Of a stretch of DNA of 64,000 nt, positions 26,187 to 35,388 are shown in pieces (within the stretch, counting starts at the first letter, position 1; the number at the start of each line of letters is the position of its first letter). Made by a program: the position numbers and the translations under genes. The DNA lies in the NCBI RefSeq assembly GCF_017357105.1, contig NZ_CP071596.1:1054001-1118000 (forward strand). The letters run 5' to 3'. A model generated the notes under the pieces. That model saw only the letters and a program-made list of their open reading frames with translations. It was not told the origin of the DNA and ran no database searches. The DNA is from Natronosalvus caseinilyticus. Its GTDB lineage: Archaea > Halobacteriota > Halobacteria > Halobacteriales > Natrialbaceae.

Positions 26187-26341
26187 GCACGACTGGAACC
26201 GGCCCGTGACGAACGTCGAAGGCTGTCGTACGTGAGTGGCCGACTCGAGATCGGGGCGCTGTGGCCTCGACGTCGCCTCAGGGGTTCTGTCCTCGTGACG
26301 ATGCCTTCACCGGCAGACCCTCGCCAACAGCGTTTCACCCT

Positions 26342-26357
26342 AAGGCCAGGCCTTTTT
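26342..26357 (+). terminator. Short hairpin plus T-run
   Basis: AAGGCC and GGCCTT around a single A are followed by further T residues (to 26357). The site is about 155 bases after the exported-protein stop. Nothing else in 26187-26447 looks coding. Confidence 0.3.
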
Positions 26358-26447
26358 CCTCTCGACAGCGCCCTCGGCGCCAGCATCCGCTTTCGACCCG
26401 AACACTCGTACCCGCCATTACTTCAAAATATGTAGTATGCACTCGAG

Positions 26448-26933
26448 TCAGTCCGGCAGGTACCTGACGCTCAACACGCCGGCCTCGCCGTCCACCGATC
26501 GACGAACCTCGACGCGGACGGCCTCGAGGCGGGCCGCTCGCGCGATGGTCTCGTCGTCCTCGAGGACGTCGCGGGCCGCCTCCTCGACGCGCGCAGCGGG
26601 AACGCGAAAGACGTGAATCTCGCCCGTTCCGGCCCGTTCGTGCTGTTCGAGGTCGCCGAAGTTGGCCTCGGCGGCCAGCTCCTTCGAGTGGGTCGTCGGC
26701 TCGAGGTCGCTGTCGACCAGTTCGACGCGCCGACGGTCCTCGACGTCGATCAGCGTCCAGGAGACCTCGAGGGGTGGTTCGGGGGCGATCGTCGCCTCGA
26801 GCACGTCGTGTGTCTCGAGGCCGTCGTTCGCGGCGAGCGTGTGCACCTGCGCGGAGTCGACGTCCCGGAGGACGACCGACTCGTCCTCGGCGTGGGTGAC
26901 GACGAAGGTGCCCGTCTTCTCGGTCTCAGTCAT
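26448..26933 (-). CDS. DUF5812 family protein
   Basis: 161 residues from ATG 26933 (MTETEKTGTFVVTHAEDESV). The opening strand pattern, VVLRDVDSAQVHTLAAN, APEPPLEVSWTLIDVEDRR and the C-terminal SVRYLPD match the haloarchaeal DUF5812 family as I remember it. The protein is acidic and soluble, without a membrane span. Function unknown. The upstream frame to 27005 is arginine/proline-rich without similar character. Confidence 0.8.
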   Translation of the reverse strand: MTETEKTGTFVVTHAEDESVVLRDVDSAQVHTLAANDGLETHDVLEATIAPEPPLEVSWTLIDVEDRRRVELVDSDLEPTTHSKELAAEANFGDLEQHERAGTGEIHVFRVPAARVEEAARDVLEDDETIARAARLEAVRVEVRRSVDGEAGVLSVRYLPD

Positions 26934-27025
26934 AGTGGGTGAGAGGAGTGCGACGGCTTTCGGGGTTTCGACTCGTCGCGGGCTTGCACTCGCGAGTCGA
27001 TTCAAGTGCGCTGCTCGCCGCTCGG

Positions 27026-27643
27026 CTACCTGGAGACCCGGTGGACCACGTAGATCCCGGCCCCGGCGAGCGCGGGGATGGCGAGTCCGACGGCGGGCGG
27101 GAGGCCGTACAGAAAGCCCACCACTGGCCCGCCCTCGGTCTGAAACTCCGCCGGGACCGTCGGGATCAGGCCGACGTACAGCGCAACGAGGAAGAGGTAG
27201 CCGCTCGCGGCGAGTCGCCGGTCGTACCGCACGTCGTCGCCGACCTGTCGCCGGTGGCGCCGGGCGACGAGCAACACGGGCGCGAGGATCGGCGCGACGA
27301 CGACCATGCCGACGACGATGACGAACGACCGGGAGAACGACAGCGTCGCCGTCGTGCCGACCGTCTCCCCGATCACGCGAACCAGGGAGAGGGCGAACGC
27401 GAACACGAGAATCGCCGCGACGGCCCCGCCGACGAGGACGTAGCTCCTGAACAGCCGGGAGTTGCTCTGGCGAATCGCGTACGGGAACGCGCCGAGCACC
27501 CCGCCGTACGTCCTCGAGTCGATCGTCTCGTCACCGGTCGCGTCTCCGGAGTCGATCGTCTCGTCACCGGTCGCGTCTCCGGAGTCGACCGACTCGTCGC
27601 CAGGTACCGCCCTCGAGTCGGGCGACTCGTCAGACGCGCTCAT
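27026..27643 (-). CDS. Membrane protein with repeated acidic N-terminus
   Basis: 205 residues. The first 45 are an acidic, Ser/Thr/Gly-rich tail built of an 11-residue repeat (GDATGDETIDS), encoded by a 33-bp DNA repeat. Four to five hydrophobic spans follow: SYVLVGGAVAAILVFAFALS, SFVIVVGMVVVAPILAPVLL, ASGYLFLVALYVGLIPT, GFLYGLPPAVGLAIPALAGA. The pattern LFRSYVLVGG...RRHRRQVGDDVRYDR suggests a conserved polytopic domain, but I cannot name it. ATG 27643 is the only good start. Confidence 0.75.
   Translation of the reverse strand: MSASDESPDSRAVPGDESVDSGDATGDETIDSGDATGDETIDSRTYGGVLGAFPYAIRQSNSRLFRSYVLVGGAVAAILVFAFALSLVRVIGETVGTTATLSFSRSFVIVVGMVVVAPILAPVLLVARRHRRQVGDDVRYDRRLAASGYLFLVALYVGLIPTVPAEFQTEGGPVVGFLYGLPPAVGLAIPALAGAGIYVVHRVSR
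27516..27614. repeat. 33-bp in-frame tandem repeat
   Basis: Units at 27516-27548 and 27549-27581 are identical; a third at 27582-27614 is degenerate. They encode an 11-residue acidic repeat in the N-terminus of the membrane protein. The identity of two copies suggests recent slippage or recombination. Confidence 0.8.
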
Positions 27644-27765
27644 TGACCGCGGTTGGCAGTCGGGGCGAATAAGGGATGCGATGCTCGAGTGCCGAGTCCC
27701 CGCTCGGAGAGCACCGCCTCGGGGCGTGACGGAACGCCTTTACCGGTCGCTGTCGCCCTTCCGGT

Positions 27766-29070
27766 ATGGACGTCGACATCGGCAACGCGCTCGCGTCGGT
27801 CGCTTCTCCCGGCATCTCGCGGGAGGGTCTCGAGCGTCTGGACGAACGGGTCGCGACGGCACACGAGCGAATCGAGGCGGGACGGGCGAACGACGAACAC
27901 GGCTACGCCGCGCTGAATCTCCCCGAACGGACGGACCCCGACGCGATTCGCGCAGCGGTCGAGCCGGTGGCCGACGCCGACGCGCTCGTCACCATCGGCA
28001 TCGGCGGGAGCGCGCTCGGTGCGGCGACGATTACGGATGCGCTCGCCGACGCGGGCGACGGCACCGAGGCGATCTATCTCGACAACGTCGACCCCGCCTG
28101 GATCACCCGGCGTCTCGAGGCCCTGCCCCTCGAGTCGACCGCGATCAACGTCGTCTCCCGTTCGGGGACGACCGCAGAGACGCTCGCGAACTTCCTCGTC
28201 GTCCGCGAGGCCTTCGAGGACGCTGGCGTCGACTGGACCGAGCGGACGGTCGTCACGACTGGCGAGTCCGGCCCCCTGCGGTCACTTGCAAACCGTCACG
28301 ACCTCGCCGCGGTCTCCGTGCCCGACGGCGTCCCCGGTCGCTTCTCGGCGCTCTCGGCGGTCGGCCTGGTCGCCGCGGCCGTCTGCGGGCACGACCTCGA
28401 GGCCATCCTCGAGGGGGCGGCGGCCGAAGCCGACTCGCTGACTGGATCGCTGTTCGAGTGTCCCGCCTACGCCTACGGCGCGACGGCCTACGCACTCGAC
28501 GCCCGGGGCGCCTCGATGAACGCGATGGTCCCCTACGCGGAGTCGCTCGAAACCTACGCCGAGTGGTTCGCCCAGCTGTGGGCCGAGAGCCTCGGCAAGG
28601 ACGACCTGGGCCAGACTCCCGTCCGCGCGCTGGGGGTGACTGACCAGCACTCACAGCTGCAACTCTATCGAGCCGGCCCCCGCGACAAGCTCGTGACGTT
28701 CGTCACACCGCGCGAGACCGCCGACCGCGAGATCCCCGCGACCGACGTCGACGAACTCGCCTACCTCGGCGACGCCACTCTCGGCGAGTTGCTCGAGGCG
28801 GAGTTCGAGGCCACCGAGGCGAGCCTCGCCGCGGCCGGCCGCCCCAACGTCCGGGTCGAACTCGAGTCGGTCGACGTCTTCGAACTCGGCGGTCTCCTCT
28901 ACGGCATGGAAGCCGCCTGCGTCCTCGCGGGCGAACTCTACGAGGTGAGCACGTTCACCCAGCCGGCCGTCGAGTGGGCGAAAAAGGCCACTCGCGGACT
29001 GCTCGGTGGTGGTGAGTTCGAGGAAGCAGAGGCGGTCGCGGAGAAGACGACGCTGCGCGTCGAGCGGTAA
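27766..29070 (+). CDS. pgi: Glucose-6-phosphate isomerase
   Basis: 434 residues. Interconverts glucose-6-phosphate and fructose-6-phosphate in glycolysis or gluconeogenesis. Sugar-phosphate-binding (SIS-type) features are GIGGSALGA near residue 82, VVSRSGTTAETLANF near 128, LGVTDQHSQLQLYRAGP (catalytic His region), and the C-terminal Lys in EWAKKATRGLL. The length fits the archaeal/bacterial short PGI family rather than the cupin type. A TATA-like CTTTACC about 25 bases upstream supports ATG 27766. Confidence 0.96.
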   Translation: MDVDIGNALASVASPGISREGLERLDERVATAHERIEAGRANDEHGYAALNLPERTDPDAIRAAVEPVADADALVTIGIGGSALGAATITDALADAGDGTEAIYLDNVDPAWITRRLEALPLESTAINVVSRSGTTAETLANFLVVREAFEDAGVDWTERTVVTTGESGPLRSLANRHDLAAVSVPDGVPGRFSALSAVGLVAAAVCGHDLEAILEGAAAEADSLTGSLFECPAYAYGATAYALDARGASMNAMVPYAESLETYAEWFAQLWAESLGKDDLGQTPVRALGVTDQHSQLQLYRAGPRDKLVTFVTPRETADREIPATDVDELAYLGDATLGELLEAEFEATEASLAAAGRPNVRVELESVDVFELGGLLYGMEAACVLAGELYEVSTFTQPAVEWAKKATRGLLGGGEFEEAEAVAEKTTLRVER

Positions 29071-29379
29071 TTCGAGAACGAGCCGACGTCAGTGTGGCGT
29101 GACGACGCGACGACCGAAGTTCGCTCGAACGACCTCGAGCGTCGTTGAGTCGATACCGGAGACGGTACCTCGAGTAGACGTGTTCGAGCCCGAGCGCGAC
29201 CTGATCTGGTTCGACCTGCTCGAGGCCCTAGTATCCAATATTCAATACCCAGGACCCAGTATCCAGTACCCAGTAGCGCCTGCATGCGAGCATCGACCCG
29301 CTGATCTCGAGCACCCTCGACGAACGCGACCAGGTCCCGATTGCAGAGCGCCTATTATCGTTCGGGCGAACGGAGAGAT
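29071..29379. other. Intergenic stretch with heptamer repeats, no gene seen
   Basis: 309 bases between pgi and the CPBP protease. The only strong structure is the TAYCCAG heptamer run at 29232-29273. A CTATTATC about 25 bases before ATG 29380 could be the TATA box of the protease. The frames crossing it are repetitive or unbalanced and I do not accept them. Confidence 0.5.
29232..29273. repeat. Six tandem heptamers TAYCCAG
   Basis: Consecutive 7-base units read TATCCAA, TATTCAA, TACCCAG, GACCCAG, TATCCAG, TACCCAG, followed by TAGC. The run is AT-richer than its surroundings and lies in the gap between pgi and the protease. It is the clearest microsatellite in the window; function unknown. 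Confidence 0.8.
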
Positions 29380-30492
29380 ATGAACGAGACCGCGCGGGAG
29401 GACCGCGCTCGATCGAGCGACGAAACCGGGGCAGTCGCCGGCCTCGGCCTCGTCGTCGCGGCGTTCGCGACGACCGGACTCGCCGTCCCCGTTCGCGAGG
29501 GCGTCGACCACCTCGCCGTCCTGTTCGGGCTCTTATTCGCCGTCGGGACCCTCGCCGTCTTCGCTGGCCGCCGGTACGACCTCCTCGAGCGTCGCTACAG
29601 CCTGGCCGGTGCGCTGGGTAGCCTGCTCGTCGTCTTGCTGGCCGGCTACGCCCTCACGCAGGGCATCTCCGGCGGGACAGATATTCCCGGCCTCGGCGTA
29701 CGGATCTCGACCGTCTTCGTGTCGTTTCTCGCGGCCGGAACAGCTATCGGCATCGCACTCGCCGAGTACGGATCGGTTCCGACCGCCGGCCTGCTCCGGC
29801 GAACCGTCGTGACTGCACGTCTCGCGGCGCTCGCGCTGGTCGCCTGGATCGTGAGTCCGTTGATCGGCCTCCTCCTCGAGGTCCCCGTCGTGCTCGTCGT
29901 CGGCGGGTTGTCTGAAATCCAGCGCCAGGCGGTCATGCAGATTGGCGTCGCCATCGGTACGGCAGCGATCGCCGTCGCATTCGTCTACACCACGGGGCGC
30001 GATCGCTCGTATTTCGACCTCGAGACACCGAGTCTCCGCGCCGTCGCCTGGATCGCCGGGGGCGTGGCGCTCATCTTTCTCGTCAATATCGCCATCTCGG
30101 TACTGTTCTCCTCGGGCGGCATTGAAGGGGCCGAGCACTCGGCGACGCAGGCCGCGCAACGAAACCCCGAACTGCTCTACGTCATGGTCCCCGCCTCGAT
30201 TCTCATCACTGGCCCGTTCGAGGAACTGATGTACCGGAACGTCATCCAGAAGTCGATGTACGACGTGTTCTCCCCGGTCGGGGCCCTCCTGGTCTCGAGC
30301 GTCCTCTTCACGGCAGTTCACACCGCTGCGTACGCAACGGCGGGCCCGGAGGCGCTCATCGCCAGCCTCGCCATCGTCTTCGGCCTCTCGCTCGTGCTCG
30401 GCACGGTGTATCTCGTGACGAGCAACCTCGTCGTCCCGGCGATCATCCACGGCATCTACAACGCCGTCATCTTCGCGTCGATTGCTCTGTGA
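29380..30492 (+). CDS. CPBP family intramembrane metalloprotease
   Basis: 370 residues with about eight hydrophobic spans. The Abi/CPBP motifs are complete: EELMYR (near residue 283), an FTAVH histidine near 314, and HGIYNAVIF near the C-terminus, the HxxxN motif. These residues bind metal within the membrane in CAAX-processing relatives. Substrate unknown; family members process prenylated or signal-type peptides or act in bacteriocin immunity. ATG 29380 gives a short polar N-terminus; the in-frame extension from 29341 is rejected because of the TATA-like box located there. Confidence 0.9.
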   Translation: MNETAREDRARSSDETGAVAGLGLVVAAFATTGLAVPVREGVDHLAVLFGLLFAVGTLAVFAGRRYDLLERRYSLAGALGSLLVVLLAGYALTQGISGGTDIPGLGVRISTVFVSFLAAGTAIGIALAEYGSVPTAGLLRRTVVTARLAALALVAWIVSPLIGLLLEVPVVLVVGGLSEIQRQAVMQIGVAIGTAAIAVAFVYTTGRDRSYFDLETPSLRAVAWIAGGVALIFLVNIAISVLFSSGGIEGAEHSATQAAQRNPELLYVMVPASILITGPFEELMYRNVIQKSMYDVFSPVGALLVSSVLFTAVHTAAYATAGPEALIASLAIVFGLSLVLGTVYLVTSNLVVPAIIHGIYNAVIFASIAL

Positions 30493-30553
30493 CTCGACTC
30501 CGAACGCGTCCCGCCCCGTCTCCCTCGAATCGCAGTTGTGGTCGCATACTGTC

Positions 30554-31621
30554 TCAGTAGGAGGTTGCCCAGTACCAGTATACGGTGACGGCGATCAGGA
30601 CGACGAGTCCGCCGAGGAAGAAGAGCGCACCGGGCGGAATCGTCGCGAAGATGGCGTCTGCGGCCTCTGCAGCGCCGTCCGTGACGCCGTCGACGCTGCC
30701 GTTGCCGTCACCCGACGGGACGACCGGCTCGTTGCCGCCATCGGTGGCGACGTCGCCGTCGGTACCGTTGTCGGTGTAGTTGTCGCTGTAGTTGGCGCCG
30801 TCCGCGTCGGTGGCGTCGTCCCCTGCGGCCGAGTCGTCACCGCCGTCGCTCGAGGCGTCGTCGCCGGTTTCCGTCTCCTCGTCGGACTCGTCCACGTCGG
30901 TAGTACCCATATCGCCATCGTCGCCACCGTCACCGCCGTCAGTTCCACCGTCTTCGCTCTCGGCGCCATCACCCCCATCGCCGTCGGCCGTCTCCTCCTC
31001 GGCCGTCTCGCTATCTTCGGCTTCGGGGGCGTCGGCGCTGTCCGCGCTGTCGTCGGTAGCCGCTCCGTTTCCGTTGCCGGCCTCGTCGCCGGCCCCGTTC
31101 CCGTTCCCGTTTCCGTTCCCAGCAGCTCCACCATCAGTCGTTCCGCCCGTTCCCGCCGTCCCTTCCGTTCCCGCCTGCGGACCGACGTACCTCGAGAGGC
31201 CGTACTGGACGAGTAAACTCCCGCCCGCGAGGGCCGCGACGCCCCCGATGAATCGCGAGAGGGCCGTCTTCAGCCGCTCGGCCGTCGAGCGGTCGCTCGT
31301 CACGATAAGCGGCCCGTCCGCCGTCGCGTAGACGCTCATCTCGTTACCCCGCGAGGAGTACCAGGTGTCGACGACCTCGACCAGTCCCGCGTCCTCGAGT
31401 TTCTCGAGGTGGTAGCGGACGTTCTGGATCGAGGAGTCGATGGCGTCGGCGACGTCGCTCGGCGTCCCGGGTTCGTCGTTTAAGTGACTGTAGATTCGCC
31501 GGGCCGTCGTCGACGACAGCGCACCGAACACCGCGTCGGCGTCCTCGTCCTCGAGGTCGACCACTCGAGGCTGGCCCTCCTGGGCGGGCGTCTCCGAACG
31601 AAGGGGAAAGAGGCGGGCCAT
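30554..31621 (-). CDS. Membrane-anchored ArsR-type HTH regulator with disordered linker
   Basis: 355 residues. Residues about 25-110 form a winged helix: ALSSTTARRIYSHLNDEPGT, VADAIDSSIQNVRYHLEKLE and GLVEVVDTWYS are typical of haloarchaeal ArsR-like regulators. A hydrophobic stretch (FIGGVAALAGGSLLVQYGL) comes next, then about 150 residues of Gly/Asp/Asn/Glu/Thr low complexity, and a C-terminal membrane helix (GALFFLGGLVVLIAVTVYWY). The topology suggests a DNA-binding domain tethered to the membrane with an exposed acidic loop. Target genes unknown; it is divergent from the DUF3311/symporter operon, a plausible target. Confidence 0.85.
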   Translation of the reverse strand: MARLFPLRSETPAQEGQPRVVDLEDEDADAVFGALSSTTARRIYSHLNDEPGTPSDVADAIDSSIQNVRYHLEKLEDAGLVEVVDTWYSSRGNEMSVYATADGPLIVTSDRSTAERLKTALSRFIGGVAALAGGSLLVQYGLSRYVGPQAGTEGTAGTGGTTDGGAAGNGNGNGNGAGDEAGNGNGAATDDSADSADAPEAEDSETAEEETADGDGGDGAESEDGGTDGGDGGDDGDMGTTDVDESDEETETGDDASSDGGDDSAAGDDATDADGANYSDNYTDNGTDGDVATDGGNEPVVPSGDGNGSVDGVTDGAAEAADAIFATIPPGALFFLGGLVVLIAVTVYWYWATSY

Positions 31622-31795
31622 CGGTCTCTATTCAGGTATTCTCACCGACACATATACTCCTTTCCCTACCTGAAAGAGGCGTTTTACCTTTCAGAGAGCC
31701 GGTCGAAACCGCCCAAAACGCTATTGATGAACGATCGTCTTCAAAGACCGGGGTCGAATAGAAACAATTACCCAGGACGAGTGACGACGGGGCGT

Positions 31796-32068
31796 ATGAA
31801 GCGTCTCGAACGAATCGGCTGGGTCCTCGCGGCGGTGCTCGTCTGCCTCCTCGGGATCCCGTGGTTCCTCTGGGGGAACGCGACGACCGCACTTGGTCTG
31901 CCGCTGTGGCTCTGGTGGCACATCGGCTGGTTGGTGCTGTGTTCCGCGCTCTTCTGGACGTTCGCCCAGCACGCCTGGGGCGTCGGGATCGAGCCAAACC
32001 GACCGCAGTCACAGTCACGGTCACCACGGTCAGACGGCCGAGCAGACGGTGGGGGTGATCGCCAGTGA
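31796..32068 (+). CDS. DUF3311 small membrane protein
   Basis: 90 residues from ATG 31796. Two membrane spans (IGWVLAAVLVCLLGIPWFLW and LWLWWHIGWLVLCSALFWTF) precede a polar tail. This is the DUF3311 pattern. Its stop overlaps the GTG start of the sodium:solute symporter (GTGA), a pairing seen for DUF3311 proteins with SSS transporters, where it probably acts as an accessory subunit. The in-frame extension to 31484 covers the intergenic region and the end of the divergent regulator and is rejected. Confidence 0.88.
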   Translation: MKRLERIGWVLAAVLVCLLGIPWFLWGNATTALGLPLWLWWHIGWLVLCSALFWTFAQHAWGVGIEPNRPQSQSRSPRSDGRADGGGDRQ

Positions 32069-33549
32069 CCCTCGCGCTCCAGCTCGGGATCGTCGTCGGC
32101 TACCTCCTGCTCGCGCTCGCCGTCGGTCTCGTCGCCTACCGGCTCACCGAGCGCACGGCCGAGGACTTCTACCTCGCCAGCCGAACGCTCGGAACGATCG
32201 TCCTGCTGTTTACCACCTTCGCGACCCTGCTCTCGGCGTTCACCTTCTTCGCCGGCCCGAACCTGGCCTTCCTCTACGGCCCCGAGTGGATCCTCGTCAT
32301 GGGCGTGATGGACGGCCTCATCTTCGCCGTCCTCTGGTACGTCGTCGGTTACAAGCAGTGGTTGCTCGGCCAGCAGCGCGGCTACGTCACCTTCGGGGAG
32401 ATGCTCGGGGACCGCTTCGGCTCGAGGCGCCTCCGCGGCCTCGTCGCCGGGGTGAGCCTCGTGTGGCTCTTCCCGTACGTGATGCTCCAGCAGGTCGGCG
32501 CGGGAACCGCTCTCGAGGCGCTGACCGACGGTGCGATTCCCTACGCCGGCGGCGCGGGCCTCATCACGCTCTTCATGATTCTCTACGTCGTCCTCGCCGG
32601 CTTCCGGGGCATCGCCTGGACCGACACCCTCCAGGGCGCGTTCATGCTCGTCACGACCTGGGCCGCCCTGCTCTGGATGCTCGCCGCCGTGGGCGGGCCG
32701 ACCGCGGCGACGGCCGAACTCGAGGCGACCGCGAGCGAACACCTCGCGCTGGGCGGGGCCTACTACTCCCCGCAGTTTATGCTCTCGACGGCGATCACGA
32801 TCGGCTTCGGCGTCGCCATGTTCCCGCAGGTCAATCAGCGGTTCTTCGCCGCAGGCTCGAAGGCGGTGCTCAAGCGGTCGTTCGCCCTCTGGCCCGTCCT
32901 CTGTCTGCTCCTCTTCGTCCCCGCGTTCCTGCTCGGCGCCTGGGCGCGCGGGCTCGACACCGGCATCGCGGTCGCCGAAATCGAGGCCGGCGGCAACGTC
33001 CTCCCGCTGATCCTCGCCGAGTTCACGCCGACGTGGTTCGCCGCGCTCGTCATCGCGGGCGCGATGGCTGCGATGATGTCCTCCTCGGATTCCATGTTGC
33101 TGTCGGGGTCGTCGTACTTTACGCGCGACCTCTATCGCCCGTTCGTCGACGCGACGCTCTCGGAACGGCGCGAGGACACGATCGCTCGCCTCGGCGTCGT
33201 CGTCTTCGCCGTCTCGACCTTCCTCGCGAGCCTCTCGAACCAGGCCACGCTGTTCGAACTTGGCGACGCCGCATTCAGCGGATTCGCCCAGCTCGCCTTG
33301 CCCGTGATGGTCGCGCTCTACTGGCGCGGGACGACCCGAGCCGGCATTATCGCAGGAATCCTGGGGAGCCAGGCCTTCTACCTCGCGAGCGTCTTCCTCT
33401 CGTTCGTCCCTGGTAGCTACGGCGGCTGGTCGGCCGGCCTCCTCGGGATGGGCCTCGGACTCGCGCTCACGATTGGCGTCTCGTGGCTCACCGCCCCCGC
33501 GGCCGCCGAACAGCGGGCAATCTACTTCGAGGCGCTCGAGGCTGACTGA
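32065..33549 (+). CDS. Sodium:solute symporter family protein
   Basis: 494 residues with about 13 membrane spans, LeuT-fold SSS family. The N-terminal segment TAEDFYLASRTLG, the following FATLLSAFTFFAGPNLAF and the GYVTFGEMLGDRFGSRR loop are family signatures. VNQRFFAAGSKAVLKRSFAL and MAAMMSSSDSMLLSGSSYFT are the helix 8-region patterns that contribute sodium-binding serines. The substrate cannot be read from the sequence; monocarboxylates or pantothenate are typical partners of DUF3311-linked members. The start is GTG 32065, overlapping the DUF3311 stop. Confidence 0.92.
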   Translation: MTLALQLGIVVGYLLLALAVGLVAYRLTERTAEDFYLASRTLGTIVLLFTTFATLLSAFTFFAGPNLAFLYGPEWILVMGVMDGLIFAVLWYVVGYKQWLLGQQRGYVTFGEMLGDRFGSRRLRGLVAGVSLVWLFPYVMLQQVGAGTALEALTDGAIPYAGGAGLITLFMILYVVLAGFRGIAWTDTLQGAFMLVTTWAALLWMLAAVGGPTAATAELEATASEHLALGGAYYSPQFMLSTAITIGFGVAMFPQVNQRFFAAGSKAVLKRSFALWPVLCLLLFVPAFLLGAWARGLDTGIAVAEIEAGGNVLPLILAEFTPTWFAALVIAGAMAAMMSSSDSMLLSGSSYFTRDLYRPFVDATLSERREDTIARLGVVVFAVSTFLASLSNQATLFELGDAAFSGFAQLALPVMVALYWRGTTRAGIIAGILGSQAFYLASVFLSFVPGSYGGWSAGLLGMGLGLALTIGVSWLTAPAAAEQRAIYFEALEAD

Positions 33550-33680
33550 GTGCTTTTCCAGGCCTGAACTGATGGGTGGAACCGACGGCGTTCATCCGGT
33601 TTTACTCATCAGTCGACGCTTGGGAGAGTACTACGCCGGAAGACCGCCACGGCAAAAAGGACGGCCGTCGAAGCGGAGGT

Positions 33681-34355
33681 ATGACCGCCGTGTTGCCGCC
33701 GTCGCTTCGTGAGTCGTGGGGGGCCGTCGGCTCGAGAACCGAGGACGTTTCGATCTCGCTGCTGTCGATCACGGCCGAAACGACGGTCTACGAGCACGCC
33801 GGGACGCTGACGATCGGCGACTGTGATATTCAGCCCCGATCGCTGCTCGAGATCGACGTCAACCTCTCGCCGTCGCTGTCGGCCATTGGAAAATCCGTCG
33901 AGGACGTGATGTCGCTGGCCGCGGACCCGGCCAAAGAACGGTTCGTCTCCCTGCTCGACGAGGAGGGCATCACCGTCGAGAACGAGCGTTCCGTCACCGA
34001 GTTCGACCGCGGCGACGGCACCGCCGGTCGCTGGTACGTCTTCGAGACGACTCACCCGGCAGACGACGGACGGGTCGACACCCAAACGCACCTCGCCGTC
34101 TGGCCCGCGGGCGACCAGTTCGCGATGGCGGGCGGCACTATTCCGCTCGAGACACCACCCGAAGACGCCCTCGAGGGAGAGGTAGAGACAGCGAACGAGG
34201 TCGAGAACGAGGCAAAAGTCGAGGTCCATCCGCAGACCGACCGCGAGACGATCGCCGCGTTCGTCCGCGCTCGCGTCCGCGAGACGGTCGACTCGACCGA
34301 GCGTCCGGAGGGAATCGACGCGGGAGCGGAACCGGGCGAATCGACGCTCGACTGA
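33681..34355 (+). CDS. Conserved haloarchaeal protein of unknown function
   Basis: 224 residues from ATG 33681. The body is a mixed alpha/beta protein without signal or membrane span; segments such as GRWYVFETTHPADDGRV and THLAVWPAGDQFAMAGGTIP suggest beta strands. The C-terminal 60 residues are a charged helix plus an acidic tail. The in-frame extension from 33576 is not needed. GGAGGT directly abuts the ATG, too close for an ordinary SD. No family recognised. It lies upstream of pdxS on the same strand (78-base gap). Confidence 0.7.
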   Translation: MTAVLPPSLRESWGAVGSRTEDVSISLLSITAETTVYEHAGTLTIGDCDIQPRSLLEIDVNLSPSLSAIGKSVEDVMSLAADPAKERFVSLLDEEGITVENERSVTEFDRGDGTAGRWYVFETTHPADDGRVDTQTHLAVWPAGDQFAMAGGTIPLETPPEDALEGEVETANEVENEAKVEVHPQTDRETIAAFVRARVRETVDSTERPEGIDAGAEPGESTLD

Positions 34356-34433
34356 TGATTCGATCCGCGAGACACAATCGAGCCGCGAAGCCCAACAGAC
34401 ACGCGTAAGTGCAGGGGTTCCGAACGCTCGCTC

Positions 34434-35342
34434 ATGCCCGAGCCAACCGATCTCGAGGAGCTCCGACGCGGCACCGATCTCGTCAAACGCGGCTTCGCCC
34501 GTATGCAGAAAGGCGGCGTCATCATGGACGTCGTGAACCCCGAGCAAGCACGGATTGCGGAGGACGCCGGCGCCGTCGCCGTGATGGCGCTCGAGGCCGT
34601 CCCCGCCGACATCAGAAAACGCGGCGGCGTCGCCCGAATGGCTGACCCCGCCAACGTCGAGGAGATCGTCGAGTCCGTCTCGATCCCCGTCATGGGCAAG
34701 GCCCGTATCGGCCACCGCACCGAGGCACAGATCCTCGAGGCCGTCGGCGTCGACATGATCGACGAGAGCGAGGTGCTCACCCCCGCGGACAACGACTACC
34801 ACATCGACAAGCGGGCGTTCACCGCGCCGTTCGTCTGCGGCGCGCGCAACCTCGGGGAGGCCCTGCGCCGGATCGACGAGGGTGCGGCCATGATCCGTAC
34901 CAAGGGCGAAGCCGGCACCGGCGACGTCAACCAGGCGGTCTACCACCAGCGCACGATCAAGGGCGAGATCCGCAAACTCGAGGGGATGAGCCACGAGGAA
35001 CGCGAGGCCTACGCCCGCGAGATCGAGGCCAACGCCGACCTGGTCCACGAGGCCGCCGAGATGGGTCGCCTCCCGGTCGTGAACTTCGCCGCGGGCGGCA
35101 TCGCCACCCCGGCAGACGCCGCGCTCATGATGACCCACGACTGCGACGGCATCTTCGTCGGCAGCGGCATCTTCGGCGCGGAGAACCCGCCGGAGATGGC
35201 CGAGGCCATCGTCGAAGCGGTCAACCACTGGGACGACCCCGAATCCCTCGCCGAAATCTCGAAGAACCTGGGCAAGAGCATGAAGGGTGACGCGAACGTC
35301 GACCTGCCCGAAGAGGAGCGGATGCAGGGTCGAGGCGTCTGA
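34434..35342 (+). CDS. pdxS: Pyridoxal 5'-phosphate synthase lyase subunit PdxS
   Basis: 302 residues. Condenses ribose 5-phosphate, glyceraldehyde 3-phosphate and ammonia into PLP, with ammonia from PdxT, which is not in this window. The TIM-barrel signatures are [20 protein letters not shown], the Schiff-base lysine Lys89 in VMGKARIGH, and the second lysine in [10 protein letters not shown]. The C-terminus ERMQGRGV is complete. A degraded second copy of this tail occurs at 36913-36941, beyond the AT-rich segment that follows. Confidence 0.97.
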   Translation: MPEPTDLEELRRGTDLVKRGFARMQKGGVIMDVVNPEQARIAEDAGAVAVMALEAVPADIRKRGGVARMADPANVEEIVESVSIPVMGKARIGHRTEAQILEAVGVDMIDESEVLTPADNDYHIDKRAFTAPFVCGARNLGEALRRIDEGAAMIRTKGEAGTGDVNQAVYHQRTIKGEIRKLEGMSHEEREAYAREIEANADLVHEAAEMGRLPVVNFAAGGIATPADAALMMTHDCDGIFVGSGIFGAENPPEMAEAIVEAVNHWDDPESLAEISKNLGKSMKGDANVDLPEEERMQGRGV

Positions 35343-35368
35343 ACGAGTGCTTGGGGTTACTTGAAACC

Positions 35369-35388
35369 AAAATCGAAGAAGCGATTTT
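35369..35388 (+). terminator. Hairpin and T-run after pdxS
   Basis: AAAATCG and CGATTTT form a 7-bp stem around a 6-base loop, ending in four T residues, about 27 bases after the pdxS stop. This looks like an intrinsic-type terminator for pdxS. Confidence 0.5.

Noticed and set aside
28938-29285. Frame containing a repeated GYW-type peptide
   Set aside because: The peptide simply translates the heptamer repeat; no start or family supports it.
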